DNA of 64,000 bases from Rhodoplanes serenus (GTDB lineage Bacteria > Pseudomonadota > Alphaproteobacteria > Rhizobiales > Xanthobacteraceae), in NCBI GenBank assembly GCA_945897515.1, contig CAMDFO010000015.1, positions 16,187 through 80,186 on the forward strand, given 5' to 3'. Shown piece after piece: positions 51,285 through 59,824 of this stretch. Below the pieces are notes generated by a model. It was not told the origin of the DNA. It worked only from the letters and a program-made list of their open reading frames with translations, and ran no database searches. The translations under genes were made by a program, and so were the position numbers. The stretch's first letter is position 1, and each line of letters starts with the position of its first letter.

Positions 51285-52238
51285 ATGAAAACCAAGGTCT
51301 GGGCGGGCGTGGCGCTGGCATTGGCGCTGTGCGGTCCCGCGGCGGCGCAGAAATGGCCGTCCCGCACCATAGAGCTGATCATCCCGTTTCCGTCCGGCAG
51401 CGGCGTCGACCTGATCGGGCGCGCGGTCGGAATCGCACTGTCATCGCAGCTCGGCCAGAACGTGGTGGTGCTCAATCGCGACGGCGCGGCCGGCACGATC
51501 GGCTTCGGCGCCTTGGCGCAGGCTGCCCCAGACGGCCACACCATCGGATTCGGTCCGTCCACGCCGATCGCCAACGCGCCGTATCTGGTGAAGGGCGTTC
51601 GCTACAACGTCGCCTCGTTCGACTACATCTGCCAGATTTTCGAGAACGTATTCACGATCTCGGTCGGGCCGGGATCGAAATTCACGACCGCGAAGGAATT
51701 TCTCGACGCGGTGAAGGAAAGCCCCGGCAAGCTGAACTACGGCCATGCCGGACTCGGCACCATTCCGCATCTGTCGGCCGAGAACATGTTCGACGCGCTC
51801 AAGCTGAAGATGCAGGCGGTGCCGTTCCGCGGCGACGCGCCGCTGGTGCCGGCGCTGCTCTCCGGCAACATCGACGCCGCCTCGGTGTCGGTCTCGACGA
51901 TCCGCGGCAACGACAAGATCAGGCCGCTGGTGGTGTTCATGGACAAGCGGCATCCGGCCTTTCCCAACGTGCCGACCGCGAAGGAGCTGGGCATCGCGAC
52001 CTCGGTGCCGCCGGGCCACAACGGGCTGTTCGCGCCGAAGGGGCTTCCGGCGGACGTGCGATCGGGACTGGAGCGCGCCTGCGCCGACGCGATGAAGCAC
52101 GAGGCGGTGACGCGGATCATGACCAACACCGGCCAGACCGTCGAATATCTGGCCGGCAGCGCATTCCAGGCGCAGACCGAGGCGGACTACAAGTTCAAGG
52201 GCGAGCTGATCCAGCGGCTTGGGCTGGCGGTGCAGTAG
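51285..52238 (+). CDS. Bug/TctC-family periplasmic receptor (third of four)
   Basis: A 317-residue receptor with a Sec signal peptide (residues 1-22, cleavage at AAAQK). The mature part starts KWPSRTIELIIPFPSGSGVD and continues with APDGHTIGFG and KESPGKLNYGHAG. A ribosome site (GCGGGAG) precedes the ATG. It is divergent from the Rieske oxygenase gene across 133 bp and is followed after 2 bp by a flavoenzyme gene, so this operon and the oxygenase probably respond to the same aromatic compound. Confidence 0.93.
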   Translation: MKTKVWAGVALALALCGPAAAQKWPSRTIELIIPFPSGSGVDLIGRAVGIALSSQLGQNVVVLNRDGAAGTIGFGALAQAAPDGHTIGFGPSTPIANAPYLVKGVRYNVASFDYICQIFENVFTISVGPGSKFTTAKEFLDAVKESPGKLNYGHAGLGTIPHLSAENMFDALKLKMQAVPFRGDAPLVPALLSGNIDAASVSVSTIRGNDKIRPLVVFMDKRHPAFPNVPTAKELGIATSVPPGHNGLFAPKGLPADVRSGLERACADAMKHEAVTRIMTNTGQTVEYLAGSAFQAQTEADYKFKGELIQRLGLAVQ

Positions 52239-52240
52239 CG

Positions 52241-53443
52241 ATGACGTCGCTCGAGCCGCATCCCGCCAACATCCGTTTCGCCACCGATTGCATCGGCCGC
52301 GCCAAGGCGCTGGCGCCGAAGATCGCAGCCGCGGCTTCGCGGATCGAGCGGGAACGCGAGCTGCCGCCCGAGATCGTCGCCGCGTTGCAAGAGGCCGGCC
52401 TGTTCCGCATGCTGGTGCCGCGCTCGCTCGGCGGCGGCGAGGTGTCGGCCTCGGAATTCGTGCAAGCGGTCGAGGAAATCGCCAAGGCCGACGCCAGCAC
52501 CGCGTGGTGCGTGGCGCAGACCTCGATCTGCTCGACGATTGCGTCGGCATTCAGTCCCGAAACCGGTCGCGGGATTTTCGGCAAGGGCGACCTGCTGGCG
52601 TGGGGACCGGCAAACCCGACCGGACGCGCGGTCGCCGACGGAGCGGGTTTCCGCATTACCGGCCAATGGCAGTTCGCGAGCGGCAGCCGCCACGCCGCAT
52701 GGTTCGCGGCGCATTGCCCGGTGTTCGAAGCGGACGGCACGCCGCGCCTCATGGCGAACGGCCAGCCGGACGAAATCACCGCGGTGTTTCCGAAGAGCGA
52801 GGCCGCAATCACCGACGTCTGGCAGGTCATGGGGTTGAAGGGCACCGGCAGCGACAATTATGCGGTGAGCGATCTGTTCGTTCCGAGCGAACGCACCGTC
52901 AATTCCTATGCGCGCGATCCGGCGAAGAAGCACGAGCACGGGCCGCTCTACCAGTTCACGGTGTTCCAGCTTTTCGGCGCGGGCTTCGCCGGCATCGCGC
53001 TCGGGATCGCACGTTCGGCGCTGGATGCGTTCGTCGAGCTGGCCAAGGGCAAGACGCCGATGGGCGGCAAAAGCGTCCTGCGCGACAACGCCGTGGTCCA
53101 GTCGCAGATCGGACAGGCCGAGGCCAAGCTCGCCGGGAGCCGGGTGTTCCTGCTGCACGCTCTGGACGCGATGGGGGACAGCGCCGGCCGGCCCGGCGGC
53201 ATCACCGTCGACCAGCGGATAAGTCTGCGCATGGCGGCATCGCTCGCCACGCATAACGCCAGGGATGTGGTGGACGCCGCCTATCACGGGGCCGGCGCGA
53301 CCGCGGTGTTCGAAAGCAATCCTTTCGAGCGGCGCTTCCGCGACGTCCATACGGTGTCGCAGCAGGTGCAGTCGCACTTCGCGCTGTACGAGTCGATCGG
53401 CCAGCATTTCCTCGGTCTGCCGCTGCACCCCAAGTTCATCTGA
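52241..53443 (+). CDS. Acyl-CoA dehydrogenase-fold flavoprotein, monooxygenase-like
   Basis: A 400-residue flavin protein with the acyl-CoA dehydrogenase fold. The C-terminal pattern NPFERRFRDVHTVSQQVQSH fits group D hydroxylases (HsaA, HpaB, DszC) better than true dehydrogenases; the catalytic glutamate of the latter is not seen. FMN/FAD would be supplied by a separate reductase not found here. It follows the Bug receptor by two bases. A role as an oxygen-dependent ring or amine hydroxylase in the same pathway as the Rieske enzyme is likely. Confidence 0.85.
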   Translation: MTSLEPHPANIRFATDCIGRAKALAPKIAAAASRIERERELPPEIVAALQEAGLFRMLVPRSLGGGEVSASEFVQAVEEIAKADASTAWCVAQTSICSTIASAFSPETGRGIFGKGDLLAWGPANPTGRAVADGAGFRITGQWQFASGSRHAAWFAAHCPVFEADGTPRLMANGQPDEITAVFPKSEAAITDVWQVMGLKGTGSDNYAVSDLFVPSERTVNSYARDPAKKHEHGPLYQFTVFQLFGAGFAGIALGIARSALDAFVELAKGKTPMGGKSVLRDNAVVQSQIGQAEAKLAGSRVFLLHALDAMGDSAGRPGGITVDQRISLRMAASLATHNARDVVDAAYHGAGATAVFESNPFERRFRDVHTVSQQVQSHFALYESIGQHFLGLPLHPKFI

Positions 53444-53566
53444 TCGACATCGAAGAACGACGCGACAGCCGGGCGCGCCATTGCGGGTTGCGCCCAAGAT
53501 TGATTTCCCGGCCGCAACGGTATGACATGGTCCGGTTCGGACCGTTGCAACGATCGGGGGCTTTTC

Positions 53567-54535
53567 ATGTTCAATCGCCGCACGCTGCTCGCCGCCGCGT
53601 TTCTCGCCTCGTCGTGCCTGCCTGCGGCCGCCTTTCCCGATCGCATCATCACCTTCATCGTGCCATTCGCGGCGGGCGGTTCGACCGATGTGGTCGCGCG
53701 GATCATGGCCGAGCACATGTCGCGCACGCTGGGCCAGCAGATCGTGATCGAAACCGTGACCGGCGCAGGCGGCACGGTCGGAACCGCGCGTGCGGCCAAG
53801 GCCACGCCGGACGGCCATACCGTCGTGGTCGGCTCGCTCGGCCCGAACGTCGCGGCGGTGGGGATGTACAAGAGCCTGTCCTACGACCCGATCAAGGATT
53901 TCGAGCCGGTTATCATGTCGGTGCTTCAGCCGATGGTGGTGATCACCAGGAAGGATTTTCCGGCCGCCAATTTCCGCGAATTCGTCGCCTATTTGAAAAC
54001 CAACGGCGAGAAGCTCAACTACGGCTCGGGTGGTGTCGGCGCGCAATCGCACCTGACCTGCGCCTATCTGAACGAGCTTGTGGGCTCCAAGTCGCAGCAC
54101 GTACCGTTCCGCGGCTCGGCTCCCGTGATGAACGCGATCATCGCGGGCCAGATCGACTATTCCTGCAACAACACCACCGAGGCGGTACCGCAGATCCAGG
54201 CCGACACCGTGAAGCCGCTGGCGATCGCCGGAGACCGCAAGGTCCCGGTGCTGCCCAACGTGCCGACCGCCGCCGAGCAAGGGCTGAAGTTTGAGGCCAT
54301 GGGCTGGCAGGCGCTGTTCGTTCCGAAGGGCACGCCGCGCGCCGCCATCGACAAGCTCAACGCCGCGGCGCGCGCGGCATTCGCGGATGCGACGGTGCGC
54401 AAGCGTCTGCTCGATCTCGGCAACGAATTGCCGCCTGAGAGCGACCAGACCACCGAGGCGATGGCCCGCTTCCTCAAAAGCGAAACCGACAAGTGGGTGC
54501 CGGTGATCAAGGCGGCGGGCATCACCGCGCAGTGA
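53567..54535 (+). CDS. Bug/TctC-family periplasmic receptor (fourth of four)
   Basis: A 322-residue receptor with a short leader (NRRTLLAAAFLASSCLPAAA, possibly Tat-like with NRRT). The mature part starts FPDRIITFIVPFAAGGSTDV, then TPDGHTVVVGS and KTNGEKLNYGSGG. Its ATG at 53567 follows a GATCGGGGG site. It is in the same orientation as the flavoenzyme gene but 123 bp away, so it may have its own promoter. The gene after it is convergent. Confidence 0.93.
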   Translation: MFNRRTLLAAAFLASSCLPAAAFPDRIITFIVPFAAGGSTDVVARIMAEHMSRTLGQQIVIETVTGAGGTVGTARAAKATPDGHTVVVGSLGPNVAAVGMYKSLSYDPIKDFEPVIMSVLQPMVVITRKDFPAANFREFVAYLKTNGEKLNYGSGGVGAQSHLTCAYLNELVGSKSQHVPFRGSAPVMNAIIAGQIDYSCNNTTEAVPQIQADTVKPLAIAGDRKVPVLPNVPTAAEQGLKFEAMGWQALFVPKGTPRAAIDKLNAAARAAFADATVRKRLLDLGNELPPESDQTTEAMARFLKSETDKWVPVIKAAGITAQ

Positions 54536-54542
54536 GGCGGCT

Positions 54543-55034
54543 TCAACCGCGCTCGATATGCCAGTTCTCGATCATGGTGCAGCCGCTGTTCGCAAACAGC
54601 GCGTGCAGCGGGCAGCGGCGCACATATTGGGCCTTGAGATCCTCGATCGCCGCCTCTGCGCCGGCGGTCGTGATCCAGATATCGCTCACCGCCTTCTGCA
54701 TCGACGGGTCGTAACCGGGAAAGCCCGCGATGCCGCGCGGGCTGTACTCGATCGAAACCTTGGCGCGCATCGCCGTGATGTCGAGATCGATCTCGCGGGC
54801 GATCCGCGCCAGCATGACCGGAATATCGGCGGCGAACGCCGCGACCAGGAGCCCGCTTGGCGTCGGTCCCGCATTGGTGCCGCCCGCGCCACCCTGAAAG
54901 CCCGGAGCCTCATCCGAGATCAGCGAGTGGCCGCTCTTGACCGTGACGGCACAACGAGCGCCGCCCTCGAACACGGCTTCCGCCCAATTCTCGCGAATTT
55001 CCGGGTAGTCTTCGAGGCGGAGTTTCGTCGCCAT
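54543..55034 (-). CDS. OsmC family protein
   Basis: A 163-residue peroxide-detoxifying or related protein of the OsmC/Ohr fold. The two conserved cysteines are in RRCPLHALFANSGCTM near the C-terminus; the N-terminal strand ENWAEAVFEGGARCAVTV and the helix GGTNAGPTPSGLLVAAFAA are typical. The ATG at 55034 has AGGACGGGC upstream. It is divergent from the SelA-like gene by 49 bp. Homologues reduce organic hydroperoxides in the cytoplasm. Confidence 0.9.
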   Translation of the reverse strand: MATKLRLEDYPEIRENWAEAVFEGGARCAVTVKSGHSLISDEAPGFQGGAGGTNAGPTPSGLLVAAFAADIPVMLARIAREIDLDITAMRAKVSIEYSPRGIAGFPGYDPSMQKAVSDIWITTAGAEAAIEDLKAQYVRRCPLHALFANSGCTMIENWHIERG

Positions 55035-55083
55035 GGGTCGCCCGTCCTGCCGTGCCTGCCTGAGATGAAGCCAAGATAAGGTC

Positions 55084-56178
55084 ATGACAGATATCCGCGA
55101 AGCGCTGGGCTTGCGCAAGATCATCAACGCCGCCGGTCCGGTGAGCGTGTTCGGCGGCGGCGCACCGGGCAGTGCCGCTGCCGCTGCTGCGCAAGCGATC
55201 CTTGCTCTGCCGGTCGAGATCGCACAGCTCCAGGCGATCGCAAGCGGCCGGATCGCGGCGGCGTTCGGATGCGAGGCCGGATGCGTCACGGCCGGCGCAG
55301 CCGCCGGTATCGCAATCGCCGTGGCGGCGGCGATGACCGGACACAACCGTGCGCGCGTCGCACAGCTTCCCGATACGAAGGGCATGAAGCATCGCGTCGC
55401 GACGCAGCGCGGCCACGACGCCAACTTCGGAACGCTGGTCAGCCAGGTGATCCGCCTCACCGGCGCGGCGCTGGACAGCATCGGCAACGCCGAGCGATGC
55501 GATCCGGACGAACTGCGGCGCGCGCTCGGGCCGGATACCGCAGCCGCAGTATTTGTGGTTTCGCACCACACCGCGCAAAGCGGGATGATCGGGCTCGCCG
55601 AGTTCTGCGATATCTGCCACGCCGCCGGCGTGCCGGTGATCGTCGATGCCGCGGGCGAGCATGATCCGCGCGACCAGCTTGGCGCGGGCGCCGATATCGT
55701 CATCGTCAGCGCTCACAAGAACTACGGCGCGCTCACCGCCGGAATCGTGATGGGCCGCCGCTCGCTGATCGAAGCATGCCTGATGCAGGATGCCGGAATC
55801 GGCAGACCGATGAAGGTCGGCAAGGAAGGCATCGCGAGCGTGATCGCGGCGCTGGATGAATGGCGACGGCAAGACCGCAAGGCCGTCCATGCCGATTGGA
55901 CGCGCCGGGCGCGCCTTGCGGTCGACGCGCTCGGAGGAATCCCGGGACTTCGTGTCGAGATTGCGCCCGACACGCCGGGCAGCCCGCTCAATCGCGCTCG
56001 CATTCATGCCGGGAGTTGCGACCGGATCGTCCGCGCGCTCGCCAGTGGCGAGCCGAGCATCCGGGTCTGGCAGCATGGCTTGCCGCACGGCTATTTCGAG
56101 CTCGATCCCCGCACGATCGACGACCAGGACATGCAAACGATTTGCCGGGCGATCCAAGCCCTAGCAACGGGAGGATGA
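55084..56178 (+). CDS. SelA-like PLP-dependent enzyme
   Basis: A 364-residue fold-type I PLP protein of the SelA/D-glucosaminate-6-phosphate ammonia-lyase group. The PLP lysine is K212 in VSAHKNYGAL; the acidic D188 (VPVIVDAAGEHDPRDQL) and ATQRGHDANFGT match the family. No selB or selenocysteine machinery is nearby, so a lyase or aminotransferase role on an amino sugar or amino acid is more likely than tRNA selenation. It lies 2 bp before a cupin gene. Confidence 0.82.
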   Translation: MTDIREALGLRKIINAAGPVSVFGGGAPGSAAAAAAQAILALPVEIAQLQAIASGRIAAAFGCEAGCVTAGAAAGIAIAVAAAMTGHNRARVAQLPDTKGMKHRVATQRGHDANFGTLVSQVIRLTGAALDSIGNAERCDPDELRRALGPDTAAAVFVVSHHTAQSGMIGLAEFCDICHAAGVPVIVDAAGEHDPRDQLGAGADIVIVSAHKNYGALTAGIVMGRRSLIEACLMQDAGIGRPMKVGKEGIASVIAALDEWRRQDRKAVHADWTRRARLAVDALGGIPGLRVEIAPDTPGSPLNRARIHAGSCDRIVRALASGEPSIRVWQHGLPHGYFELDPRTIDDQDMQTICRAIQALATGG

Positions 56179-56180
56179 CG

Positions 56181-56753
56181 ATGCCGAGGCAATTCCGCCG
56201 CGTGGTGACGGGCCATGACGCAAACGGCAAGGCCGTGGTGATCTCCGACGGCCCCTCGCCGTTGGTCCACGTCAATCCGAACGAGCCCGAGTGGTATTCG
56301 GCCGACATGTTCCGGACCGGCGAAATGCCGGCGCGCATCTTGTCGAATACGCCCGAAACGACGCTTGGCCCCCGGCGGCAGATGCCGGCCAAGAGCGGCA
56401 CGGTAATCCGCATCAACCACTTTCCGCCGGACCCGGAAGCGGTGCGCGCAATGACACCGAAGGATTCGCAGCGCGCCTTTGCAGCGCTCGGCAACCAGAA
56501 GGCCGCCACCTTCGGCAAGGGCGGCAGGCATCCGCTGATGCATCGCACCGAAACCATCGACTACGCCATCATCCTGGAGGGCGAAATCACGATGGTGATG
56601 GATGACGAGGACGTGCATCTCAAGGCCGGCGACGTGCTGGTGCAATGCGGCACCAACCACGCCTGGAGCAACCGCTCCGACAAGCCGTGCGTGGTGTGCT
56701 TCGTGCTGATCGACGGCGCGTTCGAGCCAGAGCTGAAGGCGCGGTTCGGGTAG
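56181..56753 (+). CDS. Cupin domain protein
   Basis: A 190-residue single-cupin protein. The metal-type motif G-x5-H-x-H is varied: HRTETIDYAIILEGE in the first half and CGTNHAWSNRSDKPC in the second supply His and Glu ligands. The start at 56181 fits GGGAGG six bases upstream; an ATG at 56175 overlaps the previous stop but has no spacing for a ribosome site. Translation is coupled to the SelA-like gene. The role may be sugar isomerisation or dioxygenation; the substrate is not known. Confidence 0.86.
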   Translation: MPRQFRRVVTGHDANGKAVVISDGPSPLVHVNPNEPEWYSADMFRTGEMPARILSNTPETTLGPRRQMPAKSGTVIRINHFPPDPEAVRAMTPKDSQRAFAALGNQKAATFGKGGRHPLMHRTETIDYAIILEGEITMVMDDEDVHLKAGDVLVQCGTNHAWSNRSDKPCVVCFVLIDGAFEPELKARFG

Positions 56754-56756
56754 CGC

Positions 56757-57167
56757 CTACGTGTTCGAACCGCTCTCGATCTGGAACTGCTCGACCACGC
56801 TCGGCTGGATCACCTTGGCGTGCAGCGTGAGCAGCACCAGGTCGGCATCGACGCCCTCGCCGGCCGCCACCGCGGCTTCGATGCGGCGCTCGACCTGAAG
56901 CGCAAGATCGTCGCTGTTGCTGTTGGCAAAACCCGCCGGCCCGATCATGCAATAGCCGACGATCTCGGCCGCCGCGCGATACGCCTGCGGCGGCGGCTCG
57001 TCGCCGACCGCGTCGTCGGCGATCAGCCGCACGATGGTGAGCTTCACCGCTTCGGGAACCAGATTGGGATGCACGTCAACCGACCGCAGTGCGCGATCGA
57101 GCGCGCGCAGATCCTCGGAGCGGCCAAAAATACCGAACAGGCCGAATGAGGACCATCGCCGAGCCAT
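56757..57167 (-). CDS. Conserved-type hypothetical protein, 136 aa
   Basis: A soluble protein with a short hydrophobic start (WSSFGLFGIFGRSEDLRALD) and an alpha-helical body (EAVKLTIVRLIADDAV, QAYRAAAEIVGYCMIG, VERRIEAAVAAGEGVDADLV). The ATG at 57167 has GAGGTGG. It is 3 bp from the end of the convergent cupin gene and directly downstream of the trypsin-fold gene on the same strand, so it could share its transcript. I do not recognise the family. Confidence 0.7.
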   Translation of the reverse strand: MARRWSSFGLFGIFGRSEDLRALDRALRSVDVHPNLVPEAVKLTIVRLIADDAVGDEPPPQAYRAAAEIVGYCMIGPAGFANSNSDDLALQVERRIEAAVAAGEGVDADLVLLTLHAKVIQPSVVEQFQIESGSNT

Positions 57168-57195
57168 TCTCACCACCTCGCAACGACACGGGCGA

Positions 57196-58200
57196 TCAGA
57201 ACGTCGACCGCAGCTTGAGATGATCCAGCCGGTTGGCCGACGGAATGTCGAGCCGGCGCGTTTCGCTCCGCGACTGCACGTCGAGCGGGACGACCACGCC
57301 CGCGGTGCCACGCGACCAGAGCTTGCGATAGAACTCCGGCAGCGTCTTGGTCGCTTCGCCGCCGATGCCGACGATGATATCGCCGCGCTTGATGCCGGAT
57401 TTCTCGGCCGGACTTTCCGGTGTCACGCGGCCGACCTGCAGTTGCCCGCCGACTTCGTTGGCGTTGACGCCGAGCCACGGCTTGGGCTCTCCGGACACCT
57501 TTCCGTCCGCCAGCAGATCGCCAAGAATCGGCAGCAGCGCATCGATCGGCACGAACATGTTGCCGGGCAGCGCGGCCGAGCCGCCGCCAGCGTTGCCTAC
57601 GATCAGCGACCCGACGCCGACCAGCTTGCCTTCGCGGCTGATCAGCGCCGCACCGCTCCAGGCCGGATGCGGCGGCGAGGTGAAGATCGCCTCGGTCAGC
57701 AGGTATTCCCATGAGCCCGCGAACTCGCGCTTGGCCACGACGTTGACCGGCACCACCATCCCGGCGCCGCCGAAGCTCGCCACCAGCGCGCGGTCGCTCT
57801 CCTTGACGTCGGCGGATCGGCCGAACGTCAGCGGCTTGATCTTCAGCGGCTCGATGCTGCGCAGCAGGCCCAAACCTGTGTCGTGGTCGTAGCCGACGAC
57901 GTTCGCCGGCACGGTCCGGCCGGCGTTGGTGAGGACCTCGGCGGCATGGGCCTCGACCATGAGATAGCCGATGGTCAGGATCAGGCCGCTCTCGTCGATG
58001 AGGATGCCGGAGCCTTCGCGCTCGCGCCCCAGATTGCCGACCGAGCGGCCGTCCGGATTGATGAACGTCTTGATGCGGACCACGGCCGAGAACAGGTCCT
58101 GGGCCGGGGTGGCCTGAGGCGGCGCGGTTTGCGCGAGCGCCGCGGATGCGGCTGAAAAGACCGCCAGCGCTGCAATCGAGAGGATTTGGAGGGCACGCAT
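57196..58200 (-). CDS. Trypsin-fold (HtrA-like) protein with PDZ domain and degenerate active site
   Basis: A 334-residue secreted protein: signal peptide 1-24, trypsin-like fold about 35-230, one PDZ domain about 245-330 (LQVGRVTPESPAEKSGIKRG). In HtrA the histidine lies in a TNxHVV motif; here residues 75-83 read LTIGYLMVE. The aspartate (TDLAVL) has become TGLGLL (109 on). The serine position survives as S182 (PAWSGAALI) but without the GNSGG loop. It should therefore bind but not cut proteins. The neighbour downstream is a small hypothetical gene. Confidence 0.83.
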   Translation of the reverse strand: MRALQILSIAALAVFSAASAALAQTAPPQATPAQDLFSAVVRIKTFINPDGRSVGNLGREREGSGILIDESGLILTIGYLMVEAHAAEVLTNAGRTVPANVVGYDHDTGLGLLRSIEPLKIKPLTFGRSADVKESDRALVASFGGAGMVVPVNVVAKREFAGSWEYLLTEAIFTSPPHPAWSGAALISREGKLVGVGSLIVGNAGGGSAALPGNMFVPIDALLPILGDLLADGKVSGEPKPWLGVNANEVGGQLQVGRVTPESPAEKSGIKRGDIIVGIGGEATKTLPEFYRKLWSRGTAGVVVPLDVQSRSETRRLDIPSANRLDHLKLRSTF

Positions 58201-58339
58201 GAGCCAGCCCCTGTTCAGGAATCCGGAACTATAACGCTCAATCTTCCGTTATGTCGCCTGGACCCATCACATCTTTGCCCACAAATCACGATATAGATGG
58301 GGATGAGCCGGTCGCGACCGGTGCTACTCGGACCACTCA

Positions 58340-59209
58340 ATGCCGCTGCCTCGTTTGCTGGTTATGGAAGGCAATACCGCCGAAGGGCGTGCCTTGTATT
58401 CGGCCGCGGGCGGCAGGCCGCCAAGCGAAAGCTACGCCAACCTGCTGCGCGAGCTTCTGCCCGACGCCATCGTCGATATCTGCTATCCGGCCGACGCCGG
58501 CGTGAACCTGCCCGACCGCATGGGCGTGGAAGGCTACGACGGCGTCGCGATCACCGGCTCCTCGCTCAACATGTACAACGGCGGTCCCGAGATCACGCGC
58601 CAGATCGAGCTGGCGCGGACGGTGCTGGATTCGCACACGCCGGTGTTCGGAAGCTGCTGGGGCCTGCAGGTACTCACCACCGCGGCCGGCGGCAGCGTGC
58701 GGCGAAATCCGAAGGGCCGCGAGATCGGCTTCGGCCGGCGCATCGGGCTGACCGCCGCCGGGCGCGGGCATCCGATGTACGACCGCAAGGCCGAGGTGTT
58801 CGACGCCGTCACCGTGCATCTCGACGAAGTCGAGGCGCTGGCGCCCGGCATGCAGGTGCTGGCCGCCAACGCGATGTCGCAGGTGCAGGCGGCCGAGATC
58901 CGGGTCAACGGCAGCGCCGCCGCCTGGGGCGTGCAGTACCATCCGGAGTATTCGCTGCACGACATGGCCTCGACGGTGCGGCGCTACGGCAAGCGGATGG
59001 TGGACGACGGCTTCTTCTCAAGAGAAAGCGAACTGCTGCGCTACGCCGAGGACCTGGAGATGCTGCACTCCGACCCGCGCAATCAGGCGCTGTCCTGGAA
59101 GTACGGCATCGACGGCGCCGTGCTCGACAAGTCGGTACGGGTGAAGGAAATCGAGAACTGGATCACCCACCAGGTGGTGCCGACCCGCGCCAAGCGCGGG
59201 CGGGGCTAA
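58340..59209 (+). CDS. Class I glutamine amidotransferase-like protein
   Basis: A 289-residue stand-alone GATase1. The nucleophile C106 is in FGSCWGLQ and the pair H201/E203 in QYHPEYS, so the triad is complete. The GGP (YNGGPEITRQIEL) and oxyanion pattern are standard. The C-terminal 70 residues are an added helical part. GuaA-like or amidase members are possible; no synthetase partner is adjacent. The ATG has only CGGA as a ribosome site. Confidence 0.88.
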   Translation: MPLPRLLVMEGNTAEGRALYSAAGGRPPSESYANLLRELLPDAIVDICYPADAGVNLPDRMGVEGYDGVAITGSSLNMYNGGPEITRQIELARTVLDSHTPVFGSCWGLQVLTTAAGGSVRRNPKGREIGFGRRIGLTAAGRGHPMYDRKAEVFDAVTVHLDEVEALAPGMQVLAANAMSQVQAAEIRVNGSAAAWGVQYHPEYSLHDMASTVRRYGKRMVDDGFFSRESELLRYAEDLEMLHSDPRNQALSWKYGIDGAVLDKSVRVKEIENWITHQVVPTRAKRGRG

Positions 59210-59219
59210 CGGACGGCAC

Positions 59220-59804
59220 TCACAAAATCTCACACACCTCGTCGAAGCCGAAGCGGTCCTCGCGCGGGCCAAGGTTCGCCGGATCGCCATAGCCCAGACA
59301 GCACAGAAAATTCGATTTGAACCGCCCGTCGGGAAAGAACGCGGCGTCGACCTTGTCGTTGTTGAACCCCGACATCGGGCCGCAGTCGAGGCCGAACGCG
59401 CGAGCGGCGAGCATGAAGTAGGCGCCCTGCAGCGAGCTGTTGCGCAGCGCGGTGGTGCGGATCGCCTCCGGCGTGGTCTCGTACCAGCTCCGGGCCTGCT
59501 GATTGGCGTACATCCGCGGCAGGTGCTCGAAGAAGCTCATGTCGTACGCCAGGATCGCCACCACCGGCGCGCTCAGTGTCTTCTTGACGTTGCTCGACGA
59601 CAGCGCCGGCCGCAGCCGGTCCTTGGCCTCGGCGCTGCGCACGAACACGATCCGCTGCGGCTGCGAGTTGGCCGTGGTCGGTCCCCATTTCATCAGGTCG
59701 TAGATTGCGCGCAGCACGTCGTCGCCGACCGGTTGCGGCGTGTAATCGCTGTAGCTGCGCGCCTTGCGCAACAGGAGGTCGGCGGCTTCCTCGGAAATCT
59801 TCAT
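59220..59804 (-). CDS. Nitroreductase family protein (RutE-like)
   Basis: A 194-residue FMN enzyme resembling malonic semialdehyde reductase/RutE: SYSDYTPQPVGDDVL, WGPTTANSQPQRIVFVRS, DCGPMSGFNNDKVD and FLCCLGYGDP. It would use NAD(P)H to reduce a semialdehyde, enal or nitro group. The ATG at 59804 has GGGGACACG upstream. It lies 20 bp after the malonyl-CoA decarboxylase gene on the same strand, so the two probably form an operon dealing with three-carbon malonate derivatives. Confidence 0.9.
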   Translation of the reverse strand: MKISEEAADLLLRKARSYSDYTPQPVGDDVLRAIYDLMKWGPTTANSQPQRIVFVRSAEAKDRLRPALSSSNVKKTLSAPVVAILAYDMSFFEHLPRMYANQQARSWYETTPEAIRTTALRNSSLQGAYFMLAARAFGLDCGPMSGFNNDKVDAAFFPDGRFKSNFLCCLGYGDPANLGPREDRFGFDEVCEIL

Positions 59805-59824
59805 CGTGTCCCCGTCTCGCGCAT

